Assembly (NCBI RefSeq): GCF_033095865.1
Contig: NZ_AP019365.1
Location: 2,763,501-2,827,500, forward strand
DNA: 64,000 bases
Reading direction: 5' to 3'
Source: Pseudomonas sp. KU43P
Lineage (GTDB): Bacteria > Pseudomonadota > Gammaproteobacteria > Pseudomonadales > Pseudomonadaceae
The translations under genes and the position numbers were made by a program. Below, piece after piece: positions 17,428 through 25,843 of the stretch; the first letter of the stretch is position 1; the number at the start of each line of letters is the position of its first letter. The notes beneath the pieces are model-generated. The model saw nothing but the letters and a program-made list of their open reading frames with translations. It searched no databases and was not told the DNA's origin.

Positions 17428-18617
17428 TGCACCACCCCCTGGCTGCGCAGGCGGGCGATGTCGTGCGCCGCCATGCCCAGCCCACCGAGCACGGCGTCGG
17501 TGTGCTCACCCAGCGCCGGGCCTTGCCAGTCGACCCGCCCCGGGGTGGCCGAAAGCTTGGGCACGATGCCGGGCATGCGCACGGCGGTGCCGTCGGGCAA
17601 CTGGCTGTCCAGCAGCATGTCGCGGGCCTGGTAATGGGGGTCGTTGACGATGTCGGCGACCGAATAGATTCGCCCAGCGGGCACTTCGGCCTGTTCCAGC
17701 GCCGCCAGTACGGTGTCGATCGGGTGCTGGCGGGTCCACTGCTCGATGGCATCGTCAAGCCGCGTGGCCTGGGCGGCTCGGCCGTCGTTGTGGGCGAATT
17801 CGGCGGCCTCGGCCAGGTCCGGGCGGCCGATGGTGTGCATCAGCCGGCGGAAGATCGGGTCGCTGTTGCCGGCGATCACCACGAAGGCGCCGTCGCCGGT
17901 GCGGTAGGTGTTGGACGGCGCGATGCCGGGCAGGGCGCCGCCGCTGCGTTCACGCACGTGGCCCAGCAGGTCGTATTCGGGGATCAGGCTTTCCATCAGG
18001 TTGAACACGCTTTCCACCAGCGACACATCGACCACCTGGCCGACGCCACCGTTGGCGCGCACGTTGAACAACGACAGCAAGGCGCCCATCACCGCGTGCA
18101 GCGAGGCCAGCGAGTCGCCCAGGCTGACCCCGGCACGGGCCGGTGCCGCGCCCGGTTCGCCCGTGGTGTAGCGGATGCCACCCATGGCCTCGCCGATGGC
18201 GCCGAACCCTGGCCGGTCACGGTACGGGCCGCTCTGGCCGTAGCCGGAAATACGCACCAGGGTCAGGCGCGGGTTCAGGGCATGCAGCACGTCCCAGCCC
18301 AGGCCGAGTTTCTCCAGGGCGCCGGGGCGCAGGTTCTCGATCAGCACGTCGGTGTCTTGCAGCAACTGCTTGACGATGGCCAGGCCTTCGGCGGCCTTGA
18401 GGTCCAGCGCCAGCGACTTTTTGTTGCGCGATTGCAGGTACCACCAGAGCGAGGTGCCGTCGTGAAGCTTTCGCCACTTGCGAAGGGGGTCGCCCTGGCC
18501 CAGGGCTTCGATCTTGATCACTTCGGCGCCGAATTCGCCGAGCAGGCGGGCGGCAAAGGGGGCGGCGATCAGCGTACCGATTTCCAGCACCCGAATGCCT
18601 TCGAGGGGAGCAGGCAT
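17424..18617 (-). CDS. CaiB/BaiF-type (class III) CoA-transferase
   Basis: This 397-residue family III CoA-transferase begins PLEGIRVLEIGTLIAAPFAA and has the downstream NKKSLALDLK block, the LIENLRPGALEKLGLGWDVL motif and RISGYGQSGPYRDRPGFG. The usual catalytic aspartate follows at about residue 165-170 (VSLGDSLASLHAVMG). It would transfer CoA to a carboxylic acid that the following lyase then cleaves. Its stop and the lyase start share ATGA, implying translational coupling. A LysR gene lies 104 bases upstream on the same strand. Confidence 0.85.
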   Translation of the reverse strand: MPAPLEGIRVLEIGTLIAAPFAARLLGEFGAEVIKIEALGQGDPLRKWRKLHDGTSLWWYLQSRNKKSLALDLKAAEGLAIVKQLLQDTDVLIENLRPGALEKLGLGWDVLHALNPRLTLVRISGYGQSGPYRDRPGFGAIGEAMGGIRYTTGEPGAAPARAGVSLGDSLASLHAVMGALLSLFNVRANGGVGQVVDVSLVESVFNLMESLIPEYDLLGHVRERSGGALPGIAPSNTYRTGDGAFVVIAGNSDPIFRRLMHTIGRPDLAEAAEFAHNDGRAAQATRLDDAIEQWTRQHPIDTVLAALEQAEVPAGRIYSVADIVNDPHYQARDMLLDSQLPDGTAVRMPGIVPKLSATPGRVDWQGPALGEHTDAVLGGLGMAAHDIARLRSQGVVQ

Positions 18618-18721
18618 GTTGCGTACCTCATTTGTTCTTGGACTTTGAGGTAGAGCCTAAGGCGACGGCGCAGAGGGCACCAACCCTCTGTCGGCAACAA
18701 CCGTTCGCGAAACACGAAGGG

Positions 18722-19630
18722 TCAGCGGTCGCCACGCAGTTGTTCGAACAGCAGGCGGCTCACGGGCGACAGGGCTTCCAGCTCGCGCACCACCAGCAGC
18801 AGCTCGCGCTCGGCCCAGTCGTCTGCGAGTTTCACCGCCTGCAGCCCCAAGGCCCCGCCGAACAGCTCGAAGGCCTTGCGCGGCAGGATGCCCAGGCCCA
18901 TGTTCGCCTGCACCATGCGGCACACGGCATCGAAGCTCGGCACATGGATGCGCAGGCGCAGTACCTTGCCGGCTCGCCGCGCGGCTTCCACGGTGCGCAT
19001 GTTGATCGAGCTGGCCGCGTGCAGGCCGATGAAGTCGTTGTCCAGGGTGTCGGCGAACGCCACTTCAGCACGTGCGGCCAGCGGGTGCCCGGCAGGCAGC
19101 ACCAGCACCAGCTGGTCGCGCTTGTAGCGCACGGTATGCAGGTCGCGGGTATCGCTGTCGGCCGAGCAGATGCCCAGGTCGGCGACGCCGTCGAGCACAC
19201 CCTGGATCACGCCATTGCTCGGGCGCTCTTCGAGGTCGAGCTTGATGCGTTCGTGGTGGGCGCTGAAATCGGCCAGGTCCTCGGGCAGGAACTGGATGAT
19301 CGCCGACAGGTTGGCCAGCATCCGCACATAGCCACGCACACCCTGCAGGTGCTCGCCCAGTTCCAGGCCGATCTTCTCCAGGTTGAACAGCATGCGCCGG
19401 GCGTGGTGCAGCAGGGTTTCGCCGGCGGGGGTGAGCTGCATGCCACGGGCCTGGCGCAGGAACAGCGGCGTGCCCAGGGCGCTTTCCAATTCGTTGAGGC
19501 GCTTGCTGGCGGCCGACAGGGCGATGGCCTCGCGGGTAGCGGCGCGGGTTAGGCTGCCTTCTTCGTGGATGGCCACGAAGAGTTGCAGGGTGACCAGGTC
19601 GAGGCGGCGGATCAGGTTGGTTGGGTGCAT
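18722..19630 (-). CDS. LysR-family transcriptional regulator
   Basis: This is a 302-residue LysR-type regulator with the helix-turn-helix at ~10-68 (LQLFVAIHEEGSLTRAATRE then ALSAASKRLNELE) and an effector domain to the end. It is co-directional with, and immediately upstream of, the CoA-transferase/lyase/transporter genes, so it is the likely regulator of that set. LysR regulators are often divergent from their targets; here the same-strand order suggests either co-transcription or a promoter in the 104-base gap. Confidence 0.85.
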   Translation of the reverse strand: MHPTNLIRRLDLVTLQLFVAIHEEGSLTRAATREAIALSAASKRLNELESALGTPLFLRQARGMQLTPAGETLLHHARRMLFNLEKIGLELGEHLQGVRGYVRMLANLSAIIQFLPEDLADFSAHHERIKLDLEERPSNGVIQGVLDGVADLGICSADSDTRDLHTVRYKRDQLVLVLPAGHPLAARAEVAFADTLDNDFIGLHAASSINMRTVEAARRAGKVLRLRIHVPSFDAVCRMVQANMGLGILPRKAFELFGGALGLQAVKLADDWAERELLLVVRELEALSPVSRLLFEQLRGDR

Positions 19631-19662
19631 GGGGGGGTGTTTACCAGGAGGGTGTCTGCTTG

Positions 19663-19742
19663 GGCCTCATCGCCGGCAAGCCGGCTCCTACAGGGACGGC
19701 AGCAGCGGTGTCCTTGTGGGAGCCGGCCTGACGGCGATGAGG
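19663..19742. repeat. REP pair, diverged right copy
   Basis: An inverted REP pair whose right unit reads GCCGGCCTGACGGCGATGAG, with two or three changes from the consensus. It is the most diverged REP pair in the window. It lies between the LysR start and the end of the TonB-receptor gene. Confidence 0.8.
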
Positions 19743-19755
19743 CGCGAACAGGCTG

Positions 19756-22182
19756 TCAGAAATCGACACTCGCCGACAACCGCAAAACCCGTGGCGTGCC
19801 CTGGGTCAGGTAATTGTTAGAGGTCGAAGCCGAAGCCCAGTATGCCTTGTTCGCCACGTTCTCGACATTGGCCCGCAAGGTCACCTGCTTGTCGTCCAGC
19901 TTGAAGCGGTAGCGCCCACCCAGATCGACACGGGTCCACGCCGGGATGCTCAGGCTGTTGTCCGTGTTGACGTACTGCCCCCCGGTGCGCAACACCCGCG
20001 CGCTCAATGCTGCCCCCGCGATCCCCGGCACATCCCAGTCAGCCCCCAGGTTGTACTGGAAGCGCGGCACGCCCGGTGCACGGTTGCCATCGTTGCGGCC
20101 ATTGGCTGTGTTGTCCAGCTCGGTGTGCATGAACACCGCCCCCGTAAGCAGCCGCAGCCCTTCGATCGGCTCACCGAACACATTCAGCTCGACGCCCTTG
20201 TTCACCTGCTCGCCATCCATGCTGAAGGTGTCCTTGGTCGCGCCCGCCTCGCGGAACGTGGTGCTGTTCGGTTGTTCGATGCGGTACACGCCCAGTGTCG
20301 CGCCAAAGCTGTTCCAGTCCAGCTTCACCCCGGCTTCCACCTGCTTGCTGCGCTTGGGTGGGAACACCTCGTTGGCGTTGCTCACGCTGGACGGCGCGGT
20401 CGGGCCCTGGGCCAGGCCTTCGATGCGGTTGGCATAGAACGACACATGCTCCCAAGGCTTGAGCACCAGGCCATAGACCGGCGTGGTCACCGACTCGTCG
20501 TAGTTGGCATTGCGCACCCCGGTGGCGGTGGCCCAGCCGTCGACGCCGATCGACTGCCGGCGCACGCCTACGGTCAGCAGCAACCGATCGTCGAAGAAGC
20601 CCAGGGTGTCGGATACCGCCGCACTCTTCACGCGATTCTTGCCGACGATGCGCGGGTCGTGCAGGTCGCTGCCAGCGTAGGTATTGGTCGGTCGCGGCAC
20701 CTTGACCGGGTGGTACAGGTTGGAATCGAAGCGGTTGGCCGCCGTGATCGCCTCATAGGCCGAGCGCTGCTCGCCCCACATGCCCGAAAGGCCGAGGTTG
20801 ACCCGGTGGCTGACCGGCCCGGTGGCGAAGCGGCCGTTGAGGCCGGCCATGGCGCTCTTGTTGTCCTCGTCGTGGGGCGGGTAGAGGTAGCCGCCGCGGG
20901 CCGTGCCGTCCTCGTCGCTGACGTAGAGCGAGGAGTACTCGCCGTTCTCGCGGGTGTGCTTGGCACCGGCGCCGGCATACAGCGTCCAGCTATCGTTGAG
21001 ATCGTACTCGGCGTTGACCATGCCGTAGGTGTCTTCGAGCTGCGACCAGGTCCAATCCTGGGCGTAGTTGTCGCGTGCCGAGGGGGCGTGCGGCACTTTG
21101 CTGCCCGTTGGGTAGATCACCGCACGGCCCTGGTTGATGCGTTCCTTCTGATAGCCCAAGTCGGTGGACAGGCGTAGGCGGTCGCCACGGTAGTCCAGGG
21201 CCACGGCAACCAGGGTGGAGTGCTGGGCCTCGTCGTGCACGCCGGTGCCGCCGTCATGCTGGGCCAGGTTGATGCGCGCACCGAAGCGGTTGTCCTCGCC
21301 AAAGCGCTTGCCCAGGTCGAGGTGGCCGCCGAGGTTGGCACCTGTGGCGTAGTCGAAGGTGACGTGGCGGGTCGGCGTGTCTTCGGCGCGCTTGGGCACC
21401 AGGTTCACCGCGCCGCCGATGCCGCTGCCCTGAGGCGCGACGCCGTTGAGGAAGGCGTTCGGGCCTTTGAATACCTCGACCCGCTCCAGCGCCTCGGTGG
21501 TGACGATCTGCCGCGGCAGCACGCCGTACAGGCCGTTGTAGCTGATGTCGTCGGTGTTCAGCGGCAGGCCGCGAATGGTGAACACTTGCGAAAAGTTGCC
21601 AAAGCCCGCCGACTGGCGCACGGCGGCGTCGTTGAGCAGCACGTCGCCGAGGGTGCGCGCCTGCTGGTCGGCGATGGTCTTGGCGGTGTAGCTGGTGACG
21701 CTGAACGGCACGTCGCTGATCGGCTGGTCACCCAGCACGCCCAGACGCGCGCTGCGGGCCACTTGGCCGCCTTGCCAGGTGTCGCTGTTGGCGGCCAGGT
21801 CGCTGTTGATGGTGGTGGCGCCCAGCTCCAGGGCATCGCCCAGGTCCACCGTTGGGGCCAGGGTATAGCCGCTGTCGGTGCTGATCAGGCTGTAGCCACT
21901 GCCGGCCAGCAGGCGCGCGAAGCCGTCCGCCACGCTGAAGCTGCCCTCCAGGCCCTGGCTCTGCACACCCCTGAGCAGCGCCGGGTCGAACGACAGCGGC
22001 ACACCGGCGCTGGCAGCGAAGCGGGCCAGCACGTCGGACAGCGGGCCGGCGGCAATGTGGTAGCTGCGTGTACTGTCGCTTGTGGCGGGCTCGGCGGCCA
22101 GCAGCATGGCGTTGGGGGCGAAGGTGCCGATGGCCATGGCCAGGCTCAGGGCTTTGAGGCGGAAGCGGGGGCGAGGCGTCAT
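19756..22182 (-). CDS. TonB-dependent siderophore receptor with signalling domain (transducer)
   Basis: This is an outer-membrane receptor of 808 residues. A signal peptide (MTPRPRFRLKALSLAMAIG...) is followed by an STN/secretin-TonB N-terminal signalling domain at ~38-105 (SYHIAAGPLSDVLARFAASA...). The plug follows (~150-270, with FTIRGLPL and VEVFKGPNAFLNG), and then a 22-strand barrel ending in aromatic Phe. It imports a ferric siderophore and signals through the FecR- and FecI-like proteins encoded just upstream. It starts at ATG 22182 with AGGA upstream. The ligand is not identifiable. Siderophore biosynthesis genes are absent from the window, so a xenosiderophore is plausible. Confidence 0.9.
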   Translation of the reverse strand: MTPRPRFRLKALSLAMAIGTFAPNAMLLAAEPATSDSTRSYHIAAGPLSDVLARFAASAGVPLSFDPALLRGVQSQGLEGSFSVADGFARLLAGSGYSLISTDSGYTLAPTVDLGDALELGATTINSDLAANSDTWQGGQVARSARLGVLGDQPISDVPFSVTSYTAKTIADQQARTLGDVLLNDAAVRQSAGFGNFSQVFTIRGLPLNTDDISYNGLYGVLPRQIVTTEALERVEVFKGPNAFLNGVAPQGSGIGGAVNLVPKRAEDTPTRHVTFDYATGANLGGHLDLGKRFGEDNRFGARINLAQHDGGTGVHDEAQHSTLVAVALDYRGDRLRLSTDLGYQKERINQGRAVIYPTGSKVPHAPSARDNYAQDWTWSQLEDTYGMVNAEYDLNDSWTLYAGAGAKHTRENGEYSSLYVSDEDGTARGGYLYPPHDEDNKSAMAGLNGRFATGPVSHRVNLGLSGMWGEQRSAYEAITAANRFDSNLYHPVKVPRPTNTYAGSDLHDPRIVGKNRVKSAAVSDTLGFFDDRLLLTVGVRRQSIGVDGWATATGVRNANYDESVTTPVYGLVLKPWEHVSFYANRIEGLAQGPTAPSSVSNANEVFPPKRSKQVEAGVKLDWNSFGATLGVYRIEQPNSTTFREAGATKDTFSMDGEQVNKGVELNVFGEPIEGLRLLTGAVFMHTELDNTANGRNDGNRAPGVPRFQYNLGADWDVPGIAGAALSARVLRTGGQYVNTDNSLSIPAWTRVDLGGRYRFKLDDKQVTLRANVENVANKAYWASASTSNNYLTQGTPRVLRLSASVDF

Positions 22183-22269
22183 GCGAGGGTCCTGTGGGGG
22201 CAGAAAACGAGGGTTCTGCACTCATCACCGGACGACGCAGGAAAAGGTATCAGGCAGCGGCAAAAAACT

Positions 22270-23223
22270 TCACACCCTCGGTTCGACCGTCACCCAATAG
22301 CGCGTCAGACCATGGATCGCGACCGGCAGCGTTTCGCCGAGCAGGCGCAGGCTGGCATCGCTGTCGGTCAGTGGGAACGCGCCTGATACCTTCAGGTCGC
22401 CCACCGCCGGGTGGCAGCGCAACACGCCTGGGCGGTAACGGCCTAGCGTCTGTAGCAGGTCGGCCAGGCGCATGTCGCGTGCCAGCAGCATGCCGTGCTC
22501 CCAGGCCAGGTCGTCGCTGTCCAGGGGGCTGGCCGGCCGCACCCGAATGCTATCGAAGGCACTGCGCTGGCCCGCCTGCAACACCAGGTGGCCGCTGCCG
22601 TGCAGCGGCTGCGCATCCACCGCGCCATCCAGCACGGCCACGCGGGTCAGCGGCCCGTCGAGGTGCACGCTGAAGCGCGTGCCCAGGGCCTGTGCCTGGC
22701 CGTGCAGGGTGCGTACCCGCAGCGGCCGGGCGTCTGCGGCGCTGGTGACGAGGATTTCGCCGGCCAGCAGGTCGATGCGCCGCTCGCGGGCGTTGAAGTC
22801 GATATCGATGGCGCTGTCGGTGTTCAGCAGCACCCGCGTGCCATCGGCCAGGGTCAGCGGGCGTTGCTCGCCCACGGCGGTGCGCGCGTCGGCGCGCCAC
22901 TGTTGCCAGGGCGTTTCGCGCCAGGCCAGCCAGGTTGCAGGTGCGGCCAGCAGCAAAAGCCCCAGGCGCTGCATGGCCTGGCGCCGGCTGACGCCACCTT
23001 GGCGGCTCAAGCGGCGCAGGGTTTCCCCGGCTACCGGTGTGGGCAGGCGGCGGAAGTCGCCGAGGATCGCCTCGGCGCGCTGCCAGGCCTGGGCATGCTC
23101 GGCGCTGCGCTGGCACCAGGCCTGAACGGCGCGGTGGTCGTCCTCGGTGGCGCTGCCCGATTGCAGTTGCACCAGCCAGTCGGCGGCTTCGCCGAGGATC
23201 TGCGGGTCGATGCGGGCGCTCAT
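22270..23223 (-). CDS. FecR-family sigma-factor regulator
   Basis: This 317-residue inner-membrane FecR-type protein has an N-terminal cytoplasmic anti-sigma part (DUF4880-like; AADWLVQLQSGSATEDDHRA then VQAWCQRS...HAQAWQRAE). A membrane segment lies at ~80-100 (LGLLLLAAPATWLAW), followed by the periplasmic FecR domain (LADGTRVLLNTDSAIDIDF then ERRIDLLAGEILV). It relays receptor occupancy to the sigma factor. Its start overlaps the sigma-factor stop by 4 bases and the receptor gene follows after 87 bases, giving the classical sigma-regulator-receptor order. Confidence 0.9.
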   Translation of the reverse strand: MSARIDPQILGEAADWLVQLQSGSATEDDHRAVQAWCQRSAEHAQAWQRAEAILGDFRRLPTPVAGETLRRLSRQGGVSRRQAMQRLGLLLLAAPATWLAWRETPWQQWRADARTAVGEQRPLTLADGTRVLLNTDSAIDIDFNARERRIDLLAGEILVTSAADARPLRVRTLHGQAQALGTRFSVHLDGPLTRVAVLDGAVDAQPLHGSGHLVLQAGQRSAFDSIRVRPASPLDSDDLAWEHGMLLARDMRLADLLQTLGRYRPGVLRCHPAVGDLKVSGAFPLTDSDASLRLLGETLPVAIHGLTRYWVTVEPRV

Positions 23224-23729
23224 GTGTCCAGGCTCAGGCAGGCGAGGAAGGCGCTGCGCATGTCACGCTTGACGGTGATCAGCGAGACGTTCAGCTGCGC
23301 AGCGATCTCGCCATAAGTCAGGCCATCGAGTTGCGACAACAGGAACACCTGGCGCACCCGCGCCGGCATTTCGCGCAGCATGGTGTCGACGCGGTAGAGG
23401 GTTTCCAGGATCAGCCAGCGGGTTTCCGGTGACGGCACGTCGGGTTCGGGCAGGTGCGCGATGGCTTCGAGGTAGGCGCGCTCCACATCCTGGCGCCGCC
23501 AGCGGTCGACCAGCAGGCCCTTGGCGATATGGGTGAGCAAGGCCCGCGGTTCGCTGCCGAACCCCGCCGTGGCCTGGCGGCCGAGCAGGCGCACGAAGGT
23601 GTCGTGGGCCAGGTCTGCGGCATCGCAGGCATTGCCGAGCTTGCGCCCCAGCCAGCCCTGCAGCCAGCCGTGGTGTTCGGTGTATAGCGTCTTGACCTGC
23701 AAGGTGAGGGTGGGATCGGCGGGGGGCAT
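23220..23729 (-). CDS. FecI-type ECF sigma factor
   Basis: This is a 169-residue extracytoplasmic-function sigma factor. Region 2 is at ~10-75 (DAADLAHDTFVRLLG; LLTHIAKGLLVDRWRRQD). Region 4 at ~105-165 has the helix-turn-helix VFLLSQLDGLTYGEIAAQLN then SLITVKRDM. It is of the iron-starvation (FecI) class and should direct transcription of the TonB receptor gene. The upstream 45 bases are unusually AT-rich, which would fit a Fur-controlled promoter. I could not align a convincing Fur box there, so that is inference. Confidence 0.9.
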   Translation of the reverse strand: MPPADPTLTLQVKTLYTEHHGWLQGWLGRKLGNACDAADLAHDTFVRLLGRQATAGFGSEPRALLTHIAKGLLVDRWRRQDVERAYLEAIAHLPEPDVPSPETRWLILETLYRVDTMLREMPARVRQVFLLSQLDGLTYGEIAAQLNVSLITVKRDMRSAFLACLSLDT

Positions 23730-23775
23730 GGGAGACGGCGTTGTAATTAAGAATTGATCGCATTCTAATCATCTG

Positions 23776-23868
23776 GCCCTATCGCCGGCAAGCCGGCTCC
23801 CACAGGTATCCCACTCATCTTGAGCCCAGTGGGATACCTGTGGGAGCTGGCTTGCCAGCGATAGGGCC
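23776..23868. repeat. REP pair with extended perfect palindrome
   Basis: This inverted REP pair extends its complementarity past the usual unit: CCCACAGGTATCCCA on the left matches TGGGATACCTGTGGG on the right. It forms a longer stem than the other sites. It lies between the sigma-factor start region and the permease stop. Confidence 0.9.
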
Positions 23869-23885
23869 CGTGCAGACTCAGCGAT

Positions 23886-25637
23886 TCAACCTCCCACTAC
23901 CATCGAGGTAAACGGCGCCACATACGCCTGCAAGGTCACCAGGCAACCCACCAGAATCGCCAGAATGATCGAGTGGAAGAACACGTAGCGCAGAATCTCG
24001 CCCTCATGCCCATACCAGCGGGTAGCGGTGGACGCCACCACGATCGACTGCGCATCGACCATCTTGCCCATCACCCCACCCGAACTGTTGGCCGCGGCCA
24101 TCAGTACCGGGCTCAACCCCAGTTGCTCCGCCGTCACCCGCTGCAACCCGCCGAACAGCACGTTGGACGCCGTGTCCGACCCGGTCAGCGCCACCCCCAG
24201 CCAGCCGAGCAGGGTGCCGAACATCGGGTAGAAGATGCCCGTGGCGGCGAACGCCAGCCCCATGGTCGCATCCAGCCCCGAATAGCGCGTGAGAAAGCCC
24301 AGCGCCAGCATGGCGACGATGGTGATCAGCGAATAACGCACCACCCAGATCGTGCGCAGGTACTGGCGCCCCAACTCCAGCGGCGAATAGCCCATCAGCA
24401 GCCCGCCGAGGATCGCCGCCAGGAAGATGCCGCTGCCGGTGGCGGTGAACCAGGTGAACTTGTACTGGGCGTCCTCTTTCTTCGGCGCCGGCACCACCGG
24501 CGGCACCTTCTCGATGTGCTGGTGGATGGTGTCAAAGGTGAACACCGGCGCGAACACCGGGTTGGCCTCGCGCAGCGGCTTGCCCTGCGGGTCGAGCATG
24601 GCCACGCCGCTGGCCGGGTCGATGGCTGCGCGGGTGTCGAACAGGTTCTTGAAGCTCGCCGTGCCCCAGGCGAACACGAACACGGTGAGGATGATCCACG
24701 GCATCCAGGCCTTGAGCACGCTGCGCTGGTCGCGCTGGGCAAAAGCGTTGCTGCCGGGGCTGTCGTCGGCCTCGACCTTGGAGTTGTCCACGCGCCCGGT
24801 CAGCGCCGCCGAGGTGTGCACCGTGGCCGGCTTCCACACCCGCAGGAAGGCGGTCAGGCAGGCCATGGAGATCAGCGCGGCGATCACGTCCACCAGCATT
24901 GGCCCGTGGTAGTTCGACACCAGGAACTGGGGAATCGCGAAGCTCACCCCGGCCACCAGGATCGCCGGCCAGATTTCCAGCATCTTGCGCCAGCCGGCGA
25001 AGGCCCAGATCAGCCAGAACGGCACGATCACCGAGAAGAACGGCAACTGCCGGCCGACCATCGCCGACAGCTCCATCTCATCCAGGCCGGTGACCTTGGC
25101 CAAGGTGATGATCGGCGTACCCAGCGCTCCGAAGGCCACCGGCGCGGTGTTGGCGATCAGCGCCAGGCCCGAGGCCGCCAGCGGCGAGAAGCCCAGGCCG
25201 ATGAGGATCGCCCCGGTCACCGCCACCGGCGTGCCGAAGCCCGCCGCGCCCTCGAAGAAGGCGCCGAAGCAGAAGGCGATCAGCAGCAGCTGCAGGCGGC
25301 GGTCATCGGTGATGCGTGCCAGGGAGTCCTGCAGCACTTTGAACGAGCCGTTCTCGGTGGTGAGGCGGTGCAGGAAGATGATGTTGAGCACGATCCAGCC
25401 GATCGGCAGCAAGCCGTTGGCCGCCCCGTACAGCGCGGCGGAGCCGGCCATGCCAGCGGGCATGCCGAAGGCGAAGATCGAGATCAGCAACGCCGAACCC
25501 AGGGCGAGCAGGGCGGCGATGTGGGCTTTGATATGGAAGAAGGCCAGTGCTGCCAGCATGACCACTACCGGCACAGCGGCCATGAGGGTGGAGAGCCAAG
25601 GGCTTGCGAAGGGATCGTAGATTTGCTGCCAGACCAT
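23886..25637 (-). CDS. L-lactate/glycolate permease (LctP family)
   Basis: This 583-residue inner-membrane proton symporter of the LctP family has about 13 hydrophobic helices. It shows the family stretches GAFFEGAAGFGTPVAVTGAI (~115-134) and NSSGGVMGKMVDAQSIVVAS near the end, and begins MVWQQIYDPF. It imports L-lactate, D-lactate or glycolate. A hydrophilic insert of ~100 residues around ~300-400 (with DDSPGSNAFAQRD and VPPVVPAPKKEDAQYKF) makes it longer than E. coli LldP (551). No lactate dehydrogenase or glycolate oxidase genes are adjacent, so the substrate is unresolved. A GAGGTG ribosome site supports ATG 25637. Confidence 0.85.
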   Translation of the reverse strand: MVWQQIYDPFASPWLSTLMAAVPVVVMLAALAFFHIKAHIAALLALGSALLISIFAFGMPAGMAGSAALYGAANGLLPIGWIVLNIIFLHRLTTENGSFKVLQDSLARITDDRRLQLLLIAFCFGAFFEGAAGFGTPVAVTGAILIGLGFSPLAASGLALIANTAPVAFGALGTPIITLAKVTGLDEMELSAMVGRQLPFFSVIVPFWLIWAFAGWRKMLEIWPAILVAGVSFAIPQFLVSNYHGPMLVDVIAALISMACLTAFLRVWKPATVHTSAALTGRVDNSKVEADDSPGSNAFAQRDQRSVLKAWMPWIILTVFVFAWGTASFKNLFDTRAAIDPASGVAMLDPQGKPLREANPVFAPVFTFDTIHQHIEKVPPVVPAPKKEDAQYKFTWFTATGSGIFLAAILGGLLMGYSPLELGRQYLRTIWVVRYSLITIVAMLALGFLTRYSGLDATMGLAFAATGIFYPMFGTLLGWLGVALTGSDTASNVLFGGLQRVTAEQLGLSPVLMAAANSSGGVMGKMVDAQSIVVASTATRWYGHEGEILRYVFFHSIILAILVGCLVTLQAYVAPFTSMVVGG

Positions 25638-25753
25638 TTGCCACCTCGTTGTTGTTGTGTGAGGTTTCGCGTTTTTTGGGCAGGTTGGCATGCAGGGATG
25701 CCAGGGGGAGTATAGGAAAGGTTTCTGGCTGCAGTTGATGTTGTGAAGCTGCG

Positions 25754-25833
25754 GGCCCTATCGCCGGCAAGCCGGCTCCCACAGCGATTGGCGGTGCTGT
25801 ACTTGTGAGAGCCTGCTTGCCGGCGATAGGGCC
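25754..25833. repeat. REP pair (inverted)
   Basis: An inverted REP pair, with the right unit diverged (GAGAGCCTGCTTGCCGGCG), lies at the boundary between the metabolic region and the T6SS cluster. It sits just beyond the tssA stop and may mark the 3' end of the T6SS transcript. Confidence 0.85.
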
Positions 25834-25843
25834 AGCGCGATCA

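Noticed and set aside
23730..23775. Fur box upstream of the ECF sigma gene
   Set aside because: The segment is AT-rich, but no 19-base window matches the consensus well enough by eye.
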